From: Ligula intestinalis
Taxonomy: Eukaryota > Platyhelminthes > Cestoda > Diphyllobothriidea > Diphyllobothriidae
NCBI GenBank assembly: GCA_036362985.1
Contig: JAYGXS010000009.1
Location: 15,469,699-15,533,698 of the forward strand
DNA length: 64,000 nucleotides
Direction: 5' to 3'
Part shown: piece after piece, positions 45,191 to 57,270 of the stretch
Position numbering within the stretch: position 1 is the stretch's first letter
How the letters are laid out: each line of letters begins with the position of its first letter
Notes under the pieces: generated by a model
What the model saw: the letters and a program-made list of their open reading frames with translations, nothing else
Databases searched by the model: none
Told to the model about the DNA's origin: nothing
Position numbers and translations under genes: made by a program

Positions 45191-46198
45191 TACAGTAGAT
45201 TCACTATCTCATGAAATGTCACCCGGAATTCTGAAATGCGTTTTCGATTCAAACATTTTAATCCACTTCGGATCCACTTCTTCATCATATTAATTACGTA
45301 CGGTTTTAAAAAATGACGATCATACAGCCTAATCTCAATAATTTTTTATCACGTCAGGATGCCAGCTTTTTAATGAGTTCCTTTCTGACCACTAAGTATA
45401 AGTATGTACTATAAAAAGTGGCTGCTTAGGAAGTATGCCTTTTTGTCATTGATTTTGACTGCTTTTATAAATTCAAATATATTTTATGAAAAACATGAAT
45501 GAAAAAAGTCTTGTACTTGTTTGGTAGCAAATTATGCCTTTAAAGAAAGGATATCTTCCGGTTTGAAAAAAATGTCTAATTAGGAGCTTTTTTTACTATT
45601 TTCAGGTGTTCATTCACAGAACATCGTATCCGTCAATTTGTTAATGCTGTCTTTACCGTACAAAGCATGCTCCATATCTATTGCAATATCTTATGAGAAC
45701 TATGTGAGATCTTCCTCAAGCTGTAGGCGAAAACGTACTTTTCCCTAAACAGGATGTACACAGTGCGCAGTTTGAAAACCCTGAATTCCAGTGTAGCAGT
45801 AAATAGTTTTCAAAATTATTCGGCAATTTAGAAACTTTTTTAAACCGAAAGATATCATTTTTGGGCATAAAATTTGAAGGTGTAATTTGGTACCAAACGA
45901 GTAAAATGAATAATTTTTTCCTGCATGCTTTCCAAACGATATATTTGAATTTATAGAGGCAGTCAAAATCAATGTCAAAAAGGCATACTACGTAAGAAGT
46001 TACATCTTATAGTATATATGTACTTTTTGGCGGTCAGAAAGAAGCTCGTTAAAAAGCCGGCATCCTGAAGTGTCCAAAATATGTTGAGATTAGGCTGTTT
46101 GGTCGTCTCTATTACAACCATTCGCAATTAATATGTTCTAATCAAAAATTCATTTCAGAATTCCAGGTGACATTTCATGAGATAGGGAATCTACTGTA
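45191..46198. mobile_element. TA-flanked inverted-repeat DNA element, copy 2
   Basis: The left end TACAGTAGATTCACTATCTC pairs with the right end (reverse complement TACAGTAGATTCCCTATCTC). The pairing continues through ATGAAATGTCACC, GGAATTCTGAAATG, CAGCCTAATCTCA, CAGGATGCC and TATGCCTTTTTG, that is, arms of at least 250 bp. The interior is shared with 30329-31313 (ACAGGATGTACACAGTGCGC). TA termini suggest a Tc1/mariner-type mobiliser. It is about 1.0 kb with no transposase. The stretch 46199-46790 shows no gene. Confidence 0.8.
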
Positions 46199-46794
46199 GA
46201 TGCAATGCTGACTGTCTTACTGACTGACATGGCCAATATGGCACTGCCCAGTGGCACAGAACGTTTATGGCGCGCGATAAAGCCGAAGTAAGATAAGACC
46301 ACATAGTGTCCGGATGATAAGCCGCTGGCTTCCTTTTGGGTAAGTTTTACTAACGTCCATAGTACTAATTTAGCGTTGCTAACGTCCATAGTACTCATAA
46401 CATGTAGCCATTTCGAGAATCTCGGCATGTCGAGACAGGGCACAGCGTGTGCTCATTGTCTAATAGATTTTATCTGCTCCTATTAAACTGAGTGGTGGTT
46501 GCAGGTCTCGCGCAATGGGCCCCATTTTTCTCTGTTTTACCGTAGCGAACACACATTACTGCCATTCTGAGTAAATTGCTGTCCTATTGCATTTACCGCA
46601 TTCGTACAGTGGCAGTATGTCTGGGCAGGTCTGCAACCAGGCGACAGGTCGTACGAGAAATGACCGGAAGATCCCATGAAGTTGACGACAAATTGAGCCT
46701 ATACAGCACTAAACACGCCAAAGTCGATAAGGAGGACAGACCCCTGCACTGACTTAAAGTTGAGCAATTTTCCTGAAAAAATGGCATCGAAAAA

Positions 46795-47810
46795 TTGTCG
46801 CCACCACAGGCCCCTATTCAGGATAGGGTGAGGGAATGGGCCACACCATCTAATGTAGCCCATAACCATCTGCGTACTATTCTAGAAATTTTCAAGTCTC
46901 TAGTCCCAGATGTGCCAAGTGACCTCCGTTCAGTGTTGGGGGCGCCTTATAGTTATTGTATAAAATTTATGAGTAATGGTGAATAAATTCACGTAGGACT
47001 GGGTAATAAAATTAAGCGACTATTCAAGAAGCGTACGATTCATACGCGTCCACTAAACATTATGGTTAATCTTGCCATAGATGGAGTGCTGGCATTTCGT
47101 AAGACTAAAGTAGAAATTTGGCCCATTCTGGGAAGAATCGTTGGCTTTTCATTTCCGACGTATTTCCAGTTGCAATATACTGCGGTAAATGTAAGCCGCC
47201 TACTCTGTAAATGATCGTTAGGCCTTTCAAATCCGACGTATGTGCCATCGCAATCCACTGCGGTAAACTTTTATGGGCTACGAAACAAACACACTGCGGT
47301 AAACGTAAAACGGTCGACGTACTTTCATTTTGTAATCTCAGCGTAGAAGAAATACAGGATATGGCATTGACTATACGTGTTGTAGGTGTTATATATGACG
47401 CACCAAATAGGGCGTTCATGAAGTAGATCAAAAAGTAAATTTTTATCACGGATGCGAGCGGTGCTAAGTTGCAGACATACATAAGGAAAAAGTCGTATAC
47501 CTAGAAGAGGGCTGTAGGGAAAGAACCAACAAGGACTTTAATTTAGCACCCGACGGTAAACATGTGGTAGGTATTTCACCGTTTGCGAAATTCAGTTTAG
47601 GTCTAATTACTAGGTTTCTGTTAGATTGCCTGCACTTTGTTAAGAAATTAATAACTTGGTGGATAAGCGGTCAAAAGTCGAAGACTGGCGGATCAACTAA
47701 TTATGCCCATCCAGTGCTATCAAGCATTGCCATAGATGACGTGAACAGTCATCTTGCGTTGAACGCGTACCTTCCGGCTAAATGTTTAGAGCGCAGAAAA
47801 AATTAAGATT
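46795..47810 (+). pseudogene. Decayed DNA-transposon transposase (tnp2-like family)
   Basis: In + frames, in order: VREWATPSNVAHNHLRTILE, VPSDLRSVLGAPYSYCIKFM, NLAIDGVLAFRKTKVEIWPI, LGRIVGF, FPVAIYCGKCKP, then VRVVGVIYDAPNRAFMK-like, a region RTNKDFNLAPDGKHVVGISP, and LGLITRFLLDCLHFVKKLIT-WW. The order parallels animal proteins annotated as transposase domain-containing: an ISHVALxxLL block, DG-L-FWPILG, Y-G--KP, ICDAPA-AF, RT(D)--F...SP and the FPLDYMHLVCLGV block. At least four stops break it. The superfamily is not decided. Sequence repeats inside it at 47145-47330 look like a local triplication. Confidence 0.6.
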
Positions 47811-48692
47811 TCAACTGTTGAGAGAGCACATGATTTCAACAATTTCTTCTGTACATGGGAGTAATTTTTAGGTATACATTGCGCCAAACCCGTTTGATAA
47901 ATTTTCCGCTTAAGTTTAGGGCTATGCGTTATCTCTCCGTCTCACAATCAAGCCGATGTCCAGCGTCATGGGCCTCTTGACTTGTTTCCATTGCTCCTGT
48001 TTAAAATTTACTAAAACAGACTAAAAAATGCTGAAGAAGCCTTCGCGGCTTCTACAGTAGAGTGAAGCTGACCTCTGCAATTTTGAGAAGAGACCGCACA
48101 GTCGCGATCACATACCTAGGGAATACCCACTATCTGAGCAGTACAAGAACGTACTTGTTCCCAGTCTGTTCGCTTGCGAACGGGTGCATTCGCTTGGTAT
48201 GCTATATTGATAGAAATTTCCAATTAATTCCAACTGGAAGTAATTAATATTAATTCGATCGAAGCAAAGGCCGGGGAAATAATTATCTTGTGCAGCTGCC
48301 AAAATTAAGTAAAAGGTTGAAAAACGAACTACTTACGAAACTTAAAAGTAGCTCACGACCACCTACCGACAAGTAATCAAAAAATATGAATGGATGATAA
48401 ACTATGGACCATCAGGTAAGTAAAATTGATCAAGGTCGCTGTGCGCAGTTAGGATTCCTTGTGTGAGACTTTTTTCGTTTTAAATCGCTTTAGAATGCTT
48501 GCTATTTTTTTATTTCTTGCATTTATAAATTCTTACGATTCATATTCAGCACAGTTTCCTTTTACACATTGACACTTATCCGACAAAATAAAACTCAAAT
48601 ATTGGTGTGCACCGAAATTAACCAAAAAACCAAATGCATAATGTCGATGACCTAATTATTCATTTATCGTTAATTTCGTTAAGGAGACATAA

Positions 48693-48925
48693 TGGGTTAG
48701 GATAAGCTTAGTTTAAGGGTTAGGGTTAGTTTCAGGGTTAAGGTTAGTTTAAAGGTTAGGGTTACGGTTAGCTTAAAGTGTAGTTTTAGGGTTAGGGTTG
48801 GTTTTAGAGGTAGGGTTAGGTTGAGCTTTAGGGTTATTTTTAGGGTATGGTTAGGGTTAGTTTTAGTGCTTGGGTTAGGGTTTGTTTTAGTTTTAGGGTT
48901 AGTGTTATAGTTTAGCCTACAGGTT
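48693..48925 (-). repeat. Interstitial telomere-like repeats
   Basis: Degenerate TTAGGG units (GGGTTAGGGTTAG, GGTTAGGGTTACGGTTAGC, TTTTAGGGTTAGGGTTGG) run on the + strand for about 230 bp. The mirror ORF on the minus strand (repeating LTLTLKLTLTLKL) is a shadow. The stretches 47811-48690 and 48926-49378 show nothing else. Confidence 0.85.
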
Positions 48926-49395
48926 TTCTTTTTGTTTTGCGTTTGGTTTACGGGTTGCAGACATCGCTCTGTAGTGTTCTCATGCTTCCCTAATGCATTT
49001 ATAAGCATCAAATAATTGGTCATTTCTTCACATTTATGCTTCGAACGTTCCGCAATATTGTGAGACATACTCTTTTTCCCGATTTCCTTGGCTCACTTGC
49101 CAGCATAAAAGCGGCCAATCAGCACACGTTCAGTTTACTTGTTTAGTAGACTAACAGCACTTCTCCCAATATATTGGCTGAATAAAAAATAATATACAAC
49201 CACAAATAACCGATAACACTAACTGACCAATGTTATAAAATATAGCAGTATTCAGTTAAAACAAACAACGTTTGCATGAAAAAGATACAAGATCGTGCGC
49301 ATAATTTTTGAAAGTTTAACTGACTTCCGTCAATAAATACTCGTATCAATCCTTGAAGCAGCACGCCATAGCTACTCGCTAGCCAATACAATTAC

Positions 49396-49754
49396 CTGCA
49401 TTAGCATAAATTGGTGCGATGACAGCTGTGTAGTCCTTTGTGCACTTAATGCCCACAAATCGAGGAAAACCTGTTAAAAATAACATAATGCAAAACCATA
49501 AAAAGTAACATATGAAATACAATAATTTTTGGCAATCGACAAAAGAAAAAAGAACATGTAAAAAACGCACTAATCGAAGAGTGATACCGACTAACTGACT
49601 CCAAGGGTACTTCATAACAGAAGTCGAAAGTGGACTTGTAGATGAGATTATCGGGGCCAGATTCGACAGCCAACTTTGTAGTTCCGGCAACTCACCAATT
49701 TAGAAATCGCTTTGTCACAAGTAAGATCTGAATTTCAAAGGTTCCTTTCAGCGC
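49396..49754 (-). other. Candidate small coding exons, unidentified
   Basis: Minus-strand segments with splice-like borders: 49754-49696 (LKGTFEIQILLVTKRFLNW then GTGAGT), a central stretch reading VAVESGPDNLIYKSTFDFCY or an alternate frame, and 49470-49397 (FPRFVGIKCTKDYTAVIAPI then GTAATT) after TTTTTAACAG. Base composition at third positions looks coding, but the frames do not join unambiguously. I do not recognise the protein. The stretch 49800-50520 shows nothing else. Confidence 0.25.
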
Positions 49755-50521
49755 CTGTTTAATGCATGCATTATCAGTACATGCACGCAGTTAGTCCGTT
49801 CAGTTTGAAATCAAAGTTGAAATTGACATATTTATTGACTTAAGCGTACATGTTTGCAAACAAAAAAGGTAAATGAAAGACGAAAGTGACTGGTTAACTA
49901 ACATTAACTCTTGCAGACCGTTGATGTTAAAAAAACGAACGCTCGACAAAATGTGCGAAGATGGGTCATAATACAAAGTCATGTACATTGGCAGGAAAAC
50001 GTATGCGTCTAACGGAACGAGTTCAAGGTAGTGGGGATGCAATTGAGTGGAGGAGAGTGTATGTTGTGTAGGCAAGCATATTTATCATTTAGGACAACTC
50101 GGAAACAGCAACTTTTTTCTATGGCGGTAAACTATAGATTTTGCAATGTCAGACATGTACGTTGTTGCTTAACATTCATGCAACTTCCTCGGCCACGGCC
50201 ATCGCGACCAGCTGAAGGTGTGCAACAGAACTTCAGTCAGTATCAGTCAGTATACTTGAAGTAAATGACCAAAGCCCTTAAAAACTCCATTAAAATGGTA
50301 CAGGCATGCATAAGTTATTGTGAAATATGCTAACATTGATACGGATCGCTTTTGCTGTGCAAAAGTACACAGAAATAATTTGGAAAAATGAATTGTTGAA
50401 AAGGTGAAGCGTTTGCGGAACGGCAGCGTACAAATGTTCACTGAATATCTAGTCTCTGTGATCTTCTTGTGTAAATAAATACGCTATTGAAATCAAATGA
50501 GTAGTGTGATTGTTTGTAATG

Positions 50522-52560
50522 TTATGCTAAATAGGTGTTATGTAATAAAATATGATTATCCAAACGTCTCTTGAAAACATCAACCATGGGTGCATGCACA
50601 ATAGACTCGGGCAAGGAGTTCCACTGTCGAATGACCCTTTGAGAGAAGAAGGATGAACGTTTGCTTGTTCGGTTTAGTTCCTTCTTCAACTGGCAGTCAT
50701 GTCTTCTGAGGTTCCTTCTTGGAACCATTTGAAAGAGATCCTCCCACTTGACATCCAGACCAGTTTCCTTAGTTACTGAAAAATTGCTATAAGGTCCCCT
50801 CTGTCTTGTTTATAGTGGACGGGAAAGAGATTTAAAGCAGTCAGCCGCTGTTCATAGGTGGACTGCTTAAGTTCAGGGACCGCCTTGGTAGAACGTCTTT
50901 TAACACCTTCGAGAATCCGCATTTCTTTCTGAAGCCTGGGCCGCCAAGCCTGTATCGCATATTCCAGATGCGGCCGCACGAACGTTCCATATACTTTTCT
51001 GAAGATATGAGTATTCAGGTTAACAAATGTCCTTTGTATGGCACCCATGACCGACATTGCTCTCGCTGCGGCTTTGGAGCACTGTGCGGTGACGCTTAGA
51101 TCGTCTTTAATAAGAACACCTAGGCCTCTTTGCATACTTACTGTTTCGGGTGGTTGGCCATCCAAGATATAATGTCGCGGAAGTGCAGTTCTGCGTCGTC
51201 TTGCTGATAGTATGTGCATTACTGCACATTTTTTGGGGTTGAAGTTCATACGCCAATTGTCGCTCCAACAGTGCAGTCGGTCTATATCCTCTTGCAATAT
51301 TTGGAAGTCCCTTTCGTCTTTTATTTCCCTCCACAGTTTGAGATCATCAACAAAGAGTACTACGTCAGATTTAATTTCTCGCACGATGTCATTTACGTAG
51401 ATGATGAAAAGGAGCGGCCCAAGAACTGACCCTTGTGGAACTCCACTTTTGACAGGTGCCCACTCTGAACAGTAGCCACCTGCAGTAACTTTTTGAGTAC
51501 GGTCTCCAAGGAAGTCTTTAATCCAGTTCAGGAGATTCCCTGTTATCCCAAAGTCGGTTAGTTTTTGGATGAGTCGCTGATGTGGAACTCGATCAAACGC
51601 CTTGGTGAAGTCAAAATAAATAACATCTACTGGGTGTCCTTCATCCATGGATTTTGTCCAATGTTCTAGCGTTGTGATTAGATTTGTAAGACAAGATCTC
51701 TTCTCCTAGAAACCATGCTGGACTGAGCTGATTTGGTGGTGAAATGAATCTAGCGATAAAAAAGATTTTTCGATTATCCTTTCCATCAGTTTACAACAGA
51801 TGCACGTCAGATTAACCGGTCAGTAGTTGGTAGGATGGATTCGTGATCCTCCCGTATGAATGGGTACGACATTTGCCAACTTCCATGTTTCAGGAAGTTA
51901 ACCAGCTTTGAGCGATTTTCGATAAATCATATTGAGTAATTCCGCTAATTCCTCAGATAGTTCGCGGAGAAGTACCCCTGGGATCTCACCCGGTCCAACT
52001 TCTTTAATTCGTCCAAAAATGTCTGCGGTGTAAATAATACAGTGTTTATAATCGAGTTGTTGACGGCTTGTGACAAAGGGCGTGGCTGGAGAGGTGGCTC
52101 CGTGTTATAGACACCTTGGAGAAAATCAGAAAATAGTTTGGCTTTTTGAGGGCCACTACTCACAGTTTCGTTGTTTTTGTCTTTTAAAGCTGCGAGATGG
52201 TCACGGTTCTTTGTAGAACTTCTGATATAGGAGTGAAAGGCTTGAGATTTTTGCGGCGCCTCTTCCAGGAGTCGTAGTTCATACAAGGCTCGTGTTGATC
52301 TGATGATATTCTTGCAAAAATTGCGTTGTTTTCTGTACCTGTGGAACTTGTTTTGATCCATCGTCTGTTGAAATATCTTCCATAGCTTGTCTTTCTCACG
52401 GATCTCTTTTTTACCGCTTTTGTCAGCCATCTTTGTCTGTTGCCCCTCGAACATTTCTTAAGAGGACAGTACAATTCGGTCACGTTTTCCATTGTTGGTT
52501 CAAAGATATTCCAACATTTATTTATACCCCCTTGGAATAACTCCGTCAATCTTGTAGGCT
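50522..52560 (-). mobile_element. CR1-like LINE ORF2, broken (RT family 2)
   Basis: Minus-strand order: a linker with GNRQRWLTKAVKKRS (52549-52184) and FHRYRKQRNFCKNIIRS (52454-51945); RT with CLTNLITTLEHWTKSMDEGH, DVIYFDFTKAFDRVPHQRLI, SGVPQGSVLGPLLFIIYVND, VLFVDDLKLWREI (51648-50773); and a tail KRSSFFSQRVIRQWNSLPES (50728-50522). The catalytic Asp residues are present, with FVDD for the usual YADD. A TAG at about 51707 and frameshifts near 52350 and 50770 disable it. It has no recognisable endonuclease in the window. The stretch 52561-53134 shows nothing. Confidence 0.85.
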
Positions 52561-55301
52561 AAATCGTCAACTTCATTGACTCAAAGCTTCCCCGCCAGAC
52601 ATTTGGAAATGGCTTAAAGTTTATTTCGGGGACAGCTACCAGCGTTGGTTCCCACAGCGGGCAGGGCTCATTGCCCTGTAAAACACTTTTAGCCGATATC
52701 AACCTATTTCCTTTAAGTTACAGGCAGCTACGTGGTGATCTGATATAAACAGTTCGTATATTGGGCGAGAATGATTAGTGAGGCGAAGCCCAGGTTGGGA
52801 AGCCAAGGTACTTCTGTCTTATGGGCAAATGGTAATAGGGGGTTGTATGGGTGAGGCAGTAAACTGAGAAGCTGTAGACGGCGATAAATGGAAAAAATAA
52901 TAAGAATCAGAACCTAAACGGAACGTTTGTTTTGATAAAGAGTCTAGGAAGGCCAAAGTGTAAAGGGAGGGGAACATAAGAGCAAAGTTAACGCTAACAT
53001 AACAAAAATTTAACCGGGAAGCATGCTTTTGGTGCTAATAATCAAGTAACTGAATAATGAATTCCAAGGAAGCGGCGAACTGAACCGGCTTCGGTGGCAA
53101 CCAATGAGAGGTCGTCAAGATTGCAAATGGGTAGTGTAGCGGGCCAGGGATGACGAGGTTGGCACACACCTAAAGGATAAGAGACGTGAAGATGATTCTG
53201 TAGCGGAAACTCGGAATTGGATTGATAAGCATCACCCAAGCACAAAAATATCACGGCCGGAGTAAAAGGGAACGTGAATATTCGGAGAGGAATCTACTTG
53301 TTGTAAAGAATACGTGCAGAGTAAGAAAATAATATGGGGATAGGGAACGGCGTTACATAGATTCATGTCCCATCTGGAGTGGAGCGTGTTCTCTAATGCC
53401 TGATCAGTTACTGGCGGGGATAACAGTGCTGTCATATTGACCCTACAAGATCACAGTTGATATTTCCCTTCACTCCTCCTAGGACATTTCAACATCGATA
53501 TCCCCCATCAATTAAGATCTAGGATATTGTGGCTGCAACCGTTCGTATACAATTTTTTTCTGCGCCTCTGGAATTATTTTTCTTGCGTGGACGATCTTTT
53601 GAAGCCGGAATTTAAGAAGATTTTGTTTTACAACCAATTCTATCGACACGCAACCTCCTTAAACCGAACGCAACCTCTTCAAACCAGCGAATTCGCGGCC
53701 TAGTAAAAAAAATCGTTAAGATCAGAATATTCTCGAGACCTCCAAAGGCTAAATCGTTTTCCAATATAAAATACACTTTTTCAAATAATTTTAAGGTGCT
53801 TATTAAAGAATAGCTACAGTATTGGTTAAGTTCCCTCTGATTATTTGTCATAAGTCATAATCTGAAAATCATATCAACTGGTAAAATCATATAGGCTGAA
53901 TTTTTTTAAATCATCTCACGTTTAAAGCAGATTTTTATCAAAATTATGAGGATGAAACTTATAGCTCATCGTAAGATATCTACTCCCAGACCCAAGCAGT
54001 GCCTGACCACGCCTATTAGTCAATGCATTGATATCAATATGCAGCCCATTGTCAAGGCTAAGCATATTGATTTATCTGCATTCCAGAACTGTAATGACTT
54101 CATGATGAGGTTTGATTCTGTTTTGTCAATACTAGGCAATCTGTTTGATGGTAAATTATCAGATGTGCCCGCGCACGATTGCAAAAAGTCAGACTCCCTC
54201 GTCCACCTTATAACCACGGAAGCTTTTGATAGACCAACGCCTCCAATCGCGTGGCGAAAACCCGCTCATCCTAGCTAAATTGTTTTCACCGATCGAGGTG
54301 GACTCAATCTTTGCTCAACGGGGTCGCATTTCCCGATATTTAGAAATGACTAAAAGTTTCTTCTGTCGAAATCTTACACCTGTGGAGCGAAGAAATATGG
54401 CTCTCCAGTCCAATAGACCAATGAATTCTCAGCCTACTATTCCTAAATCTGTTCGTATTCCCGATAGGGTAAATGCACTCACTTATCCTCCCCCCGCTTA
54501 CCTGGCCATACACCCATTAATGTCAGTGCACCCGTTATCCCTGCCTCCCTGATGTCTATTCACATGCTATCCCTTCCTCCCGAATGTGTAGTCATAGGCC
54601 ATCAACATCACTGCACCAGTTAGCCCATCCCTCCTGATGTCGGGACAATCAAGGCCCGCCGCTTCGTCATCTACTACGATTAAAACTAGTCTAAATACAC
54701 TCTCTGTCCAAAGATCGATAAATTCCGCCGCCTCTAACCCGGCAACAAGCTCATTAAGAATGTCGCCAACACCTTCGAAAGCGTTTAGGCCGAGCGCTTC
54801 CCAACCACAACCTAGCTCCTCTTTTGACCGTGAGAGTCATATTATTACCCCGTATCATACGTTATTGAACACACCAGGCCCGAACCACGAAAAATATAAT
54901 TTGCACGGCAGTAACCAAAACTGGTACATTTTTAAATCTTTTCGGAGTTGCCGTACAGCACATTCACTGATTAAGACCACTAGTCCCTACGCGAGCGACC
55001 CCAACGCTAATTTTATGTCACCCTTGCCCCTTATCAATTCCTTTACCCATCCTCTACCACCCAAACCTGCAAACTTCTACATGCCTTCTCACCTTCCCCA
55101 TTCCTCCCAAACGCCCCAGAAGCTTATTTAGGTTTATCCTCTCCTTATTTTTCCCTGCCAGAAAGCGAGGCCCCTAGATATCTCAGACCTAATAAGCCCT
55201 CCATTATTGGCTACCCGTATGCTAACAGCTCCATACCCGTCAGTACTTATTCCACAAATAATAACGGCCTACAGTTTGCCTACCCACCCTCAATTTTTTT
55301 T

Positions 55302-56090
55302 ATGAATAACGATAGCCATAGTCCTGTCATTCGAAACACACTAGATGTCATAGTGCTTAATGCCAGGTCGGTTATAAATAAGATGGCTCAACTTCGAGCT
55401 ATCGCTTTCGAGATGATGCCCGATTTTATATGCATAAGAGAATCTTGGACCCATCCAATCATTTCTGACTCCTCCCTTATCATAGACGAGTATGATTTCT
55501 ATCGTCACCATCGCATTTATAAGTGTGGTTGTGGTTGTCTTCTCTATATTATAACGTCATTTAGGCACTTTCCGTTTTATCTGAATAGCACGTCCTTTTC
55601 TGGAAATTACTGTTTCGCTTCAATTATCCTGTCGGCCCGGCAAAAGGCGATTATCGGATGTGTATATAATCCTCCTAACTCTTCATCTGAAGAAGATGCA
55701 AATTTGTGTGAAATATTCAAGTTTATTTCAGAATCCACTGTTGAAGTTAAAATTATTGCCGGAGATTTTAATTTTCCTGAAATCGACTGGCTTTCAAACT
55801 ATTGTCCACCTAGATTTCAGCCTTTCCTTGATGCCATTAATTTTTCTAACTGGTCCTTACTGATAAGTTCCCCAACAAGACAGAATCATATCCTAGATCT
55901 GATTTCCACAAATGGTATTGCCCCTCTCTTTGTTGATTTTAAGCAGGACATCTTCCAAAGTGATCACACATTAATTCACTGCTGCCTTCCACTTCTTTCT
56001 ACGGAAAAGGCTAGTGCTAGTCGTATTTATCATTCGTATGACCTCGCAGATATTAGCTCAATCAACAATTTTCTTGACTCATTAGATTAG
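55302..56090 (+). pseudogene. AP-type endonuclease domain of LINE copy A
   Basis: A 262-aa open stretch with LNARSVINKMAQLRAI (catalytic N region), IRESW where the family has a TE-W motif (the Glu is kept), GCVYNPPNS, IAGDFNFPEIDW (GDFN with catalytic Asp) and FQSDHTLI (terminal SDH). It ends at TAG 56088-56090 and continues in frame as QSLFSINDAAYLSELMS. In CR1 elements it nicks DNA to prime reverse transcription. The RT N-terminal half that should follow is missing. Confidence 0.85.
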
Positions 56091-56250
56091 CAGAGCCTCT
56101 TCTCCATTAACGACGCTGCATATCTTTCTGAACTCATGTCGGTCGTCTCTAATAAAATACTGGAATTTGTGCCCACTAAAATTGCGAAACCCTACACACC
56201 AGAATCGACCGTCGCTCGTTTACCTTTGCCCAGACTTCATCGGTTCCTAA

Positions 56251-57270
56251 TTGTCCAACCGTAGCCAGAAGGTCCTAGTAGGTAATAGTTTCTTCACTTC
56301 TCAGCTGATCACGAGTGGCGTTTTTCAAGGCACTGTCTTGGGTACTTTACTCTTTATTCTATGCATAAACGAAATTTCGACAGTTCTAAAAAAATCACAC
56401 AATATCATTGATGCAGACGACCTCAAATACATATACTCATTTTCTAAGGACACGGCAAGTATATGCGTTGATAAAACAAATGCGGACCTACTTACACTCT
56501 CACGTTGGAGTGCTATCTTGCAGATGGAATTCTCTCCATCCATGTGTAGTTTCATGTGTTTCGGTCCCGCCAAGCTTCCTCGTCCCTTAGTTTTTCAAAA
56601 TGCTCCAGCTTTAGAATGATCCACTTTAAAAGACTTAGGTCTAAGCTACACAAATAAACTAGCATTGTCGCCTTATGTGGATCGAATATCTGCGAAGGCT
56701 GCACAGATATGTGGTTTTATATCACACAATTTCTTCTTGCTGGAAATAACGTTAAAACTTAATCGCACGTACGTTCTACCCATCCTGGAATACTGCTGTC
56801 CCCTCTTTGGTCTAATAAATGCTTCTGACCGCGGTAAGATTAAAAATGTACAAAGGGTATTTACGCGCAAAATATTCACTCTTCCTCGATCCACTTTTTC
56901 TTATACGGAGAGATGTCAGCTAGCGAACATTACATTTATTTGGGTCAGAAGACTCAAAGCGGGCCTCTGTTTCCTCTTTCACGTTAACTCTACCCCTAGC
57001 CTTCCACGAATCAACGCTCTCATTCCCGCAGATAGACCTTATGTCACTCGTAATTCCTCCAGGATTACTGCACCCCTCTTAAGCTCCACTTCGAACCATT
57101 CTCACTTCTTTGCCTCCAAATATGCCTTCCTCTGGAATAATGTTCCCCTCGAAATAAGGCTGTCGTCTAACTTAGCAGTTTTTAAAGTCAAATTACGTAA
57201 ACACTTAACTTCGGAAGCTATACAGTCTTTGTTATCCGTCTCCTTCCCTGACACATCTTTTGGACTTTGA
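56251..57270 (+). pseudogene. RT C-terminal half of LINE copy A
   Basis: It joins abruptly after LHRFLIVQP with NRSQKVLVGNSFFTSQLITS, GVFQGTVLGTLLFILCINEI and DADDLKYIYSF. The FDFTKAFD-type palm motif before this point is absent, so a deletion of the fingers and first palm Asp has occurred. YADD has become DADD. A TGA at 56617-56619 is followed by a second open frame to 57270: LPILEYCCPLFGLI, RTRKIFTLP-like, NNVPLEIRLSSNLAVFKVKL. The enzyme cannot be functional. Confidence 0.85.

Noticed and set aside
46150..46443. 97-aa minus ORF overlapping the end of the TA-flanked element
   Set aside because: Its C-terminal part is inverted-repeat sequence, and no homology or splice context is visible.
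48697..49068. 123-aa minus ORF with repeated LTLTLKL units
   Set aside because: It is the translation of degenerate telomere-like repeats.
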